Shown: positions 57,851-64,000 of the stretch, piece after piece
Position numbering within the stretch: position 1 is the stretch's first letter
How the letters are laid out: every line of letters begins with the position of its first letter
Assembly: GCF_932276165.1 (NCBI RefSeq)
Contig: NC_064002.1
Span: 1,798,001-1,862,000, forward strand
Origin: Plutella xylostella
Lineage: Eukaryota; Arthropoda; Insecta; Lepidoptera; Plutellidae
DNA: 64,000 nucleotides
Direction: 5' to 3'
The notes under the pieces: model-generated
What the model was told of the DNA's origin: nothing
The model's database searches: none
The model's input: the letters and a program-made list of their open reading frames with translations, nothing else
Program-made: the position numbers and the translations under genes

Positions 57851-58398
57851 TAGATGAAGAACGTATCTATGTGTCGATCTATGGTTACGTAGCTCCAAAA
57901 TTATTGGTATTGCTAATTTGTAGTTTTTATTCCAGAAGAGACTTACTTATAAAGTCGTTTGTGCTAAAAACAGTGATACTCTTATTAAAATAAAATAGTT
58001 CTTTTGAATTGTATCTTTGGATGCACATGAACGAGCATTTAGATAATATTTGTCTAGGCATCCCTAAAAGAATCTAAACAAAGCTTTCATCGTCAAAATG
58101 GATGCCTGAAGTTGGCGAATAAATTTTCTGCGAAGACATTTTAAGATCCATAAATTGTATTCTTAAACCTCCTTCACTTGACAAACATTGTACTATCACC
58201 ACGAATATGTGCATTTTTTATTATTATTTGAAAATACAAGTACATTTATATTTGTACATTTGTATATGTATACTTACTTGACACTATTTTATACTTATAC
58301 TTCATATAAGTACACTATGTTAGTACTAAATGATATTGGTCATTGTAAAGGAGCAAATGCTCAATTATATTTTTTGAGAAGAATACGTACATCATTAT
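57851..58398. other. Non-coding stretch
   Basis: No gene; the 92-codon frame at 58188-58466 is low-complexity. Confidence 0.4.
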
Positions 58399-58778
58399 TA
58401 TTTTATCGGGAACACCCAAATATTCCGAAAAACTTTTTTCCGAATTTGATAACCCCGAATATGTAATTTACGAAATATTGCAATACCGATTTTTTAAAAT
58501 ACCGAATTATAATAATCACGAAAATTATAATTTCGAATATTATAATCACGAATATTGTTATTACGATTGTTAAATATACGAATGTTAAAAAATACGATTA
58601 CTTTAATATACGAAAAATAAAATACCGATTTATTATAATCACGAAAAAGTCAAATCCCGATCGGAAATATGATAATTCGTGATTTTGACAAAAAAACATA
58701 AACGTCTTTAAAACTTTAGAACCAAAACCAAAAGATAGGTGCGACGACGAGCAAAGCGAGGAGGAGCGTGTTAGGTGC

Positions 58779-59535
58779 GGGTTCCGCTCATCTGGCACAA
58801 TCTTTATTGACCAAAACTCATTTCGCATAACTCGTATGGTCTAAACTTTTTTGTCCGAACCATCACTTTGCCAAGACTTATGTGGCATAAGGCTCGTTTC
58901 GTCTAAAACTCTTTGGGCACAATCTTTAAACACCTAAGTTTCGTTTGCTCAAATTTATGTTCGTCTATACCTATGTATAATCTTGTTTCTCCTAATGTTA
59001 TCTTAATAAATAATATATTAAGTATGTAGTAAATGTACAAATTGTGGTATTTTTCTCCTACATCCCGAAAATCACGATATGGTATGATCAAAAAATCGAA
59101 AGTTAACGACCAATATAATTATTACAAACCCCATGAGATCGAAACCTAAAAATAGGTGCGACGACGAGCAAAGCGAGGAGGAGCGTGTTAGGTGCACATA
59201 TTCATCAAAACCAAAGCGGAGCGCAGCGAAGCGGAGCGGAGCGTTTTCCAAACAGCGGAAACAATACAAGGCACCAGTTTGCGTTATGTAGGGAGACGCT
59301 CCGTCAAAGTTAAAGCCAAACGAATATTATTACTTTGCATAAACCTATGCCATAGCATTATTAGGCTATTCAAGATTTGGCCATACCATTATTAGGCTAA
59401 ACAATGTTATGCGAAATAACCTTTTACTAAACGAGATTTATGCCATACGATTTTCGGCATAACGAGACTTTGACCAAACGTTAATATGCAATACGAGATT
59501 AGGCAAAAAAATCTTATGCCAAAAAAGGTAGAACC
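58779..59535. mobile_element. Nested relative of the composite element
   Basis: TTAGGTGC (8 bp; 9 with the preceding G) is present on both sides (58771-58778, 59537-59544), so this about 757-bp segment is an insertion into one unit of the outer core. Its ends GGGTTCCGC and …GTAGAACC are mirrored. Its arms are again quasi-repeats in mirrored form (…ggcataaggctcgtttcg… left; …cggcataacgagactttg… right). It carries one copy of the same GC-rich core unit at about 59150-59250. It has the same architecture as the host element, on a smaller scale. Confidence 0.65.
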
Positions 59536-59540
59536 GTTAG

Positions 59541-60278
59541 GTGCACATAGATATCGAAAAACAAAGCGGAGCGCAGCGAAGCGGAGCGGAGCGTTTCAAA
59601 TATAGAGCAAAACAATTGTTAGGATTTTTATGGTGTTTAAACTTAAAAACCTTAGGACCTAAACCTAAAGATAGGTGCGACGACGAGCATAGCGAGGAGG
59701 AGCGTGTTAGGTGCACATAGATATCGAAAAACAAAGCGGAGCGCAGCGAAGCGGAGCGGAGCGTTTCAAATATAGAGCAAAACAATTGTTAGGATTTTTA
59801 TGGTGTTTAAACTTAAAAACCTTAGGACCTAAACCTAAAGATAGGTGCGACGACGAGCAAAGCGAGGAGGAGCGTGTTAGGTGCACATAGATATCGAAAA
59901 ACAAAGCGGAGCGCAGCGAAGCGGAGCGGAGCGTTTCAAATATAGAGCAAAACAATTGCTAGGATTTTTATGGTGTTTAAACTTAAAAACCTTAGGACTT
60001 AAACCTAAAGATAGGTGCGACGACGAGCAAAGCGAGGAGGAGCGTGTTAGGTGCACATAGATATCGAAAAACAAAGCGGAGCGCAGCGAAGCGGAGCGGA
60101 GCGTTTCAAATATAGAGCAAAACAATTGCTAGGATTTTTATGGTGTTTAAACTTAAAAACCTTAGGACTTAAACCTAAAGATAGGTGCGACGACGAGCAA
60201 AGCGAGGAGGAGCGTGTTAGGTGCACATTGATATCGAAAAACAAAGCGGAGCGCAGCGAAGCGGAGCGGAGCGTTTCA
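59541..60278. repeat. 170-bp tandem array
   Basis: GTGCACAT starts at 59541, 59711, 59881, 60051 and 60221, exactly 170 bp apart: four full units and a partial fifth. Each unit has a GC-rich block built on 'gcggagcgcagcgaagcgg', an AT-rich spacer and 'ggtgcgacgacgagcaaagc'. The units are nearly identical, so the amplification is recent. The repeated 82-codon minus-strand frames are a by-product of the array. Confidence 0.92.
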
Positions 60279-60667
60279 CATAATATAGCTTAAAAAATAT
60301 TGTTTTTATACGCATTATGCTGAATTATTCATAATAGATAACCATTTCTTGTTAACTAAGAAACATTCGGGAATTTGTATTTTCGGAATATTAAAACTTC
60401 GGGATTCGTAATTTTAATAATTCGATATAATAAAAATCGTACTTTTGAAACATCGAAATAATAATATTCGGAAAATTGACTTTCGTCATTTTAATAAATG
60501 TGTTGTTTGAAATTTCGTTTATAAACTATTCGTGATTTTCGTTATTCGGAAACTTAAAATTCGAGATTGTGAATTATTCGGAACTATGAAATTCGAAATT
60601 TAAAAAATCGTTATTTTCATATTCGTAAAAAAGTAATTCGGAATTATGTAGTGTACCCTATTTTATC

Positions 60668-61977
60668 ATATAGGTACTTACGTTATACGTTCAAGTTAAT
60701 ATCGTATAAGTTTAAGACAGACAGAACGAGAACTACGTTAAGTAGAGATGATTATAGTTTCATGAATTCCATTTTATCCCATTGAAATAGAACAGATGAT
60801 AAAAGTTATATTGATAACTTTTATCATCTGAAAAGCTGTGTAATAATCGTGACTTTTTCTTTAGCTGAGTTCATTAGGCAACTTTTATAATTTCATTAGT
60901 TAATATGAAGGATAAAAGGAAAATGACCTCAAGAAAATGTACTGAAGATTTATTATGTTTTCAGTTCTTTTGAAACTCAAATTTAAGGAATTTCTGTAAT
61001 AAATTACACCACTCTAATTTGATTTTTTGGTAAAATACCATAGAGCAATGTGGAATCGGTCGTACTATGATCGTTAAACTTATCTTGCATTTTCTTGCAT
61101 ATAGTAAAATATAATATAGTGTGAGGTAGCGCAGTCACGCATTCGCACAAAAAAAATCCATTACATCAGTAAACTTTTAGTATTTTTTAAATGCTGGTTA
61201 CTTTCAATTTAAGTATATTAGACAAACATAAATACTTATTTGTATATTCAGTTCATTCTCTATTAATCTCGATTTCGAGATCTCTAAGTCAGAAAAAAAC
61301 ATACCTAAGTACTTTTGAGATCTCGAATGGTCAATCTCGGCCCGAGATTACATTTCCTAGCTTACAAAGCTTTCCAGCTCGTGGGCTTAAAGCTGGGGTA
61401 CTTATACATTTTTAGGTAAGTACTAACACATAGTATGAAATTTTATTGTTGTCTATGAGTACTTAAGTAGGTACTTACTACTTACTTATATTGTAAACGT
61501 ATACGTATGTACCTAATACTTACAACATGTTACGTCGTCGTTCACATATTGCTTACATTTACGTATACAATTATCATGTTTGTAAGTAAACAAGTCTTTC
61601 ATCTCGAGTGTTACTGAATACTCTTAAATCTAAATTTCGTCGCCAATTTTGTGTAACTGGTATATTTTATACAGGGTAAGTATATATATATAGTACCTAC
61701 CTATACCACTTTTGCGACCCCCTGTATAACTAGAGAGGAAACCTCGAACTGTCGAACCTATAGGTAATACATATAGATTATCGCAGATAGTAATTGGAGT
61801 TTCTGAATCTGTTGAACTCGACAGTATCATTATAGCCGGTGCATACCTAAGTACTTCCGTTTTCTCTCTACCCAGAGGATTTCAAGTTAAGTGGTGCTTA
61901 TAGGTTACTAAATGCAGCGAAGTTATTATCTGGTTTATGGCCTGCTCTATAATAGTCATATTATTTGTATATTTAGG
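60668..61977. other. Non-coding stretch
   Basis: No gene. Holds the perfect hairpin at 60793 and a 61-bp 'TATACAGGG…CCCCTGTATA' inverted unit (about 61669-61729), probably a minimal MITE. Confidence 0.4.
60793..60830. repeat. Perfect 17-bp hairpin, 4-nt loop
   Basis: CAGATGATAAAAGTTAT (60793-60809), loop ATTG, then the exact reverse complement (60814-60830). Confidence 0.85.
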
Positions 61978-63137
61978 TTCAATTCAATTCAAATCGTTTA
62001 TTTGGCAAAAGAAAGAAATATTACAACTAGGGTACAAATATACATTGGTTTTGTAACTACTAGGTAAAATAATTGATCACTGAAAACCTAAACTAGGTTA
62101 AACCTGTATCATAGGTTTCAGTTCCTTCCATTTGACACTAGAGATAAGTAGAAGTTTACAATTTACCACAAAAAAAAAAACTCCAAAGTAAGGGTCTAAA
62201 ATTATTTAAACTTTAGTTTAGTAGGTATGATAGTACTTATAGTATTACTAATAATTAAGCATTATAGTTGCACCTTACAAAAAATCAAAATAAAAAAATA
62301 AACAGAATAGTTTACAATATTATTGCAAAAGCGATTGAATAAAAATATATTACTTATAAATTTGATAATATATATATATATATATAAATATATACACCTA
62401 TACATATATTTATTGCATATACATATATAAATACATATATAATAACCTACAATACATAAATGTACTTAAGAACTTATAAATTATTTATTACATAACTAAC
62501 CTTTTCGGATTTGTATACCCTTTTTGCAACATCCTATATAATAATAATAGAGAATCACACCTATAATACAATACCTATAGTCTTGTTTGATGACAATAAC
62601 CTACTTTAGCTAGCCTAAGCTGATGGCTTATTTTTGTATTGATATCAAGGCTTCTGTATCTTTGTAAGTTAGTTTCTGTAACCAGGTGTTTAGTTTAAAT
62701 TTACATTTGGAATAATTAAGAGGGAAAAGATCAATTTCTTTGTTTATTTTATTATATAGGTATGGTCCTAGAAAACAAGTGCTCCTTTGCATAAATGTCG
62801 TCCTATGACTTTTAATGGTACATACTCTGTCCTTTCTTCTTTTTCTTAAATTTGGTGTATACGGTTGGTTAAGATGTTGTCGTAGAACAGTTGCTTTTAT
62901 GAACAGTTGTCGCACTGTTAGTACACCACACAGGGAGTAAAGTTCTGAGGTAGCAAAAAAGTAGGGTTTAAACAGCATGACTTTCAGTACAGCTCGTTGA
63001 GCTCTTTCTAGAAGAAGCATACTGGTCAACGGCGAGCCTCCCCAGGAGGTGATACAGTATTGTAACAATGATTGGGCTAGGGCATAGTAAGTATTACGCA
63101 GAAGAGCAAAATCAGCGACCGGTCGGAGCTTTTTCAT
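61978..63137 (-). mobile_element. CR1/Jockey-type LINE, 3' fragment (copy C)
   Basis: Minus-strand LINE end: the RT C-terminal part (63137-62628), then about 650 nt of AT-rich 3' UTR with an (AT)n tract at about 62365-62387, closing with gaattgaattgaa near 61978. It is 5'-truncated at about 63137 and related to copies A and B. Confidence 0.7.
62628..63137 (-). pseudogene. LINE reverse transcriptase, C-terminal fragment (169 codons)
   Basis: Only the thumb and C-terminal region remain: KKLRPVADFALLRNTYYALA, SWGGSP (equivalent to PVWGGA in copies A/B), LERAQRAVLKVM and the closing LTYKDTEALI. No catalytic RT motifs are present. The similarity in order and spacing to 13.4-15.2 kb and 51.9-53.2 kb shows a common family. 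Confidence 0.8.
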
Positions 63138-63680
63138 TATATGGTATAGGTAATTATTTATTGAAGATCATTATCATCCTTCAGTACCGAATCTAACATC
63201 TATACCTAGGCATTCATAAGTGTTTCCTGAAGGCCTAGGGCGCAAGACGCACCAAGTCAAGACGTAACAAAAAAGACGGAAAACCCGTAATCATTCACTA
63301 CTGGATAATCTGGCCATAGGCCACGACATGTAGCATGTTTTTGTATTGTATTATTTTCTGTTTTAAGAAAAAATATTGTAGTATTCTTTTTCTTTTTTGT
63401 TTCTGTTTTTATTGTTCAGTGTGTCAAATAAATGTTTCTTTCTTTCTTTCTCTTTCTTGCATGTTCGGCACAAAATAGTAGAAACGGTTTCAAGTGTGGT
63501 GTTCTCACTAGTTTGTGTACCGAAGTTACGTCGTCGCCGGGCGATCTCGTAAAACTGCTAATAAGGTGAAAGGGTCAGAGGCGCCACGACTGATACTATA
63601 TAGTTGGGTAAATGACGTAAATGACCAATTCTATAGGTAGGCCTATAACCTACATTATCTGTTTTACCAAAGGCTTGCAA
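63138..63680. other. Non-coding stretch with (TTTC)n
   Basis: No gene. 'gtgtcaaataaatg' followed by (TTTC)n at 63434-63457 looks like the tail of a 3'-truncation product on the plus strand. Confidence 0.4.
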
Positions 63681-63741
63681 TCGTCATCATCGCGACCCAT
63701 CACGTCCCCACTGCTGGGGCACGGGTCTCCTTCCAATGAAA
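63681..63741 (-). mobile_element. 5S-SINE-type 3' tail on a different body
   Basis: The minus strand reads TTTCATTGGAAGGAGACCCG, then CCCCAGCAGTGGGGACG and ATG repeats, the tail module of the 5S-derived SINE. The sequence before it (63742 onward) does not match that SINE's body. Confidence 0.65.
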
Positions 63742-64000
63742 TTTAGGCCTATAGATTGGCAAGTTGCTTGGCGACCCTCCTTGCGGGGTGAAAGACGCGG
63801 AGGGGACGAGGTACCCAAGACGACAGCGGGTAGCGGGAGGGTAGCGGGGAAGGGCAACGCGTGCACTGCATGTCATTGTTACGGCAGTCTCGGCCGCGCA
63901 GCCGAGGCGGCCACATGTCTTATATAGTCTGTCATAATTTGAGTGCGACCCACATGAGATCATTGATCCTGAGACCATTAGTCTTAGGATGAGTGTTGAG
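63742..64000. other. GC-rich unknown repeat body at the window edge
   Basis: GC-rich sequence (gcgggtagcgggagggtagc and ccgcgcagccgaggcggcc) joined to the SINE tail. Open frames on both strands show no domain. It may be the body of another SINE or part of a LINE running off the window. Confidence 0.35.

Larger units (their letters stand above)
58408..60658. mobile_element. Composite TIR element with mirrored arms and tandem core (unclassified)
   Basis: The ends GGGAACACCCAAATATTCCG (left) and, in reverse complement, GGGTACACTACATAATTCCG (right) align over about 45 bp with mismatches. TATTTTATC lies directly outside both ends (58399-58407, 60659-60667), a perfect 9-bp target duplication. The left arm (to about 58690) is AT-rich with many CGAA words; the right arm (from about 60310) has TTCG instead, so the arms are degenerate mirror images built of short quasi-repeats. 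The core is a GC-rich unit amplified as an exact 170-bp array. A second, related element is inserted in it. No protein is encoded. Confidence 0.75.

Noticed and set aside
59537..60293. Repeated 82-codon minus-strand frames containing VHLTRSSSLCSSSHLSLG
   Set aside because: They recur only because the DNA is an exact tandem array with 170-bp period; no start context, domain or transcript evidence.
1..64000. CRISPR arrays, bacterial operons or phage modules
   Set aside because: No spaced direct repeats, ribosome binding sites or gene packing; eukaryotic retroelements and splice signals dominate.

Overview
This window looks like nuclear DNA of a lepidopteran insect (moth or butterfly). It is AT-rich, is full of short runs such as 'tacctacctac' and 'aagtaggtac', and carries repeat families I associate with Lepidoptera: short Helitrons with a (CTGT)n tract, tRNA-headed SINEs with a 'gatgtcccc' tail, a 5S rRNA-derived SINE, RTE and CR1/Jockey-like LINEs, and many TA-flanked MITEs. 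There are no bacterial operons, rRNA genes or CRISPR arrays. The species cannot be named from sequence alone. All family names here come from motif reading, not from a search.

Layout. 0-9 kb: repeat-poor AT-rich DNA, two fold-back MITEs, a frame-broken RTE LINE (5.5-7.4 kb, minus) with a 5S-derived SINE beside it, a GC-rich patch (8.1 kb) and a cluster of four TATCGATA boxes (8.6 kb). 9-31 kb: a 5'-truncated LINE (13.4-15.6 kb), a P-like TIR element inserted in a mariner-type MITE (17.6-18.9 kb), several SINEs, a Harbinger-type element with a coding remnant (26.5-27.2 kb) and two Helitrons. 31-36 kb: a LINE with two long open frames (ORF1 with PHD-type finger and coiled coil; ORF2 with endonuclease and reverse transcriptase), then the only convincing cellular-type coding exon, a THAP zinc finger that ends at a consensus splice donor. 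38.1-39.8 kb: a deleted Gypsy-type LTR element with matching LTRs, a tRNA-Pro primer site and a 4-bp target duplication. 39.8-43.9 kb: a 4.06-kb element with about 1-kb terminal inverted repeats and an 8-9-bp target duplication. 44-58 kb: sparse DNA with MITEs, a full 5S SINE and a second truncated LINE (51.9-53.6 kb). 58.4-60.7 kb: an unusual composite element made of mirrored, CGAA/TTCG-rich arms around a GC-rich core amplified as an exact 170-bp tandem array, with a related element nested inside it. 61.9-64 kb: a third LINE fragment and a SINE tail.

How the parts relate. Almost everything recognisable is mobile. Autonomous types (RTE, CR1/Jockey-like LINEs) sit beside the non-autonomous types they may have served: the 5S SINE shares the 3' end of the RTE element. 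Nested insertions with target duplications give a relative order of events. The strongest candidates for something not yet described are the paired elements at 58.4-60.7 kb and the long-TIR element at 39.8-43.9 kb. The likeliest host gene is the THAP exon on the minus strand; if it is real, the whole 31.1-35.8 kb LINE lies in its first intron.
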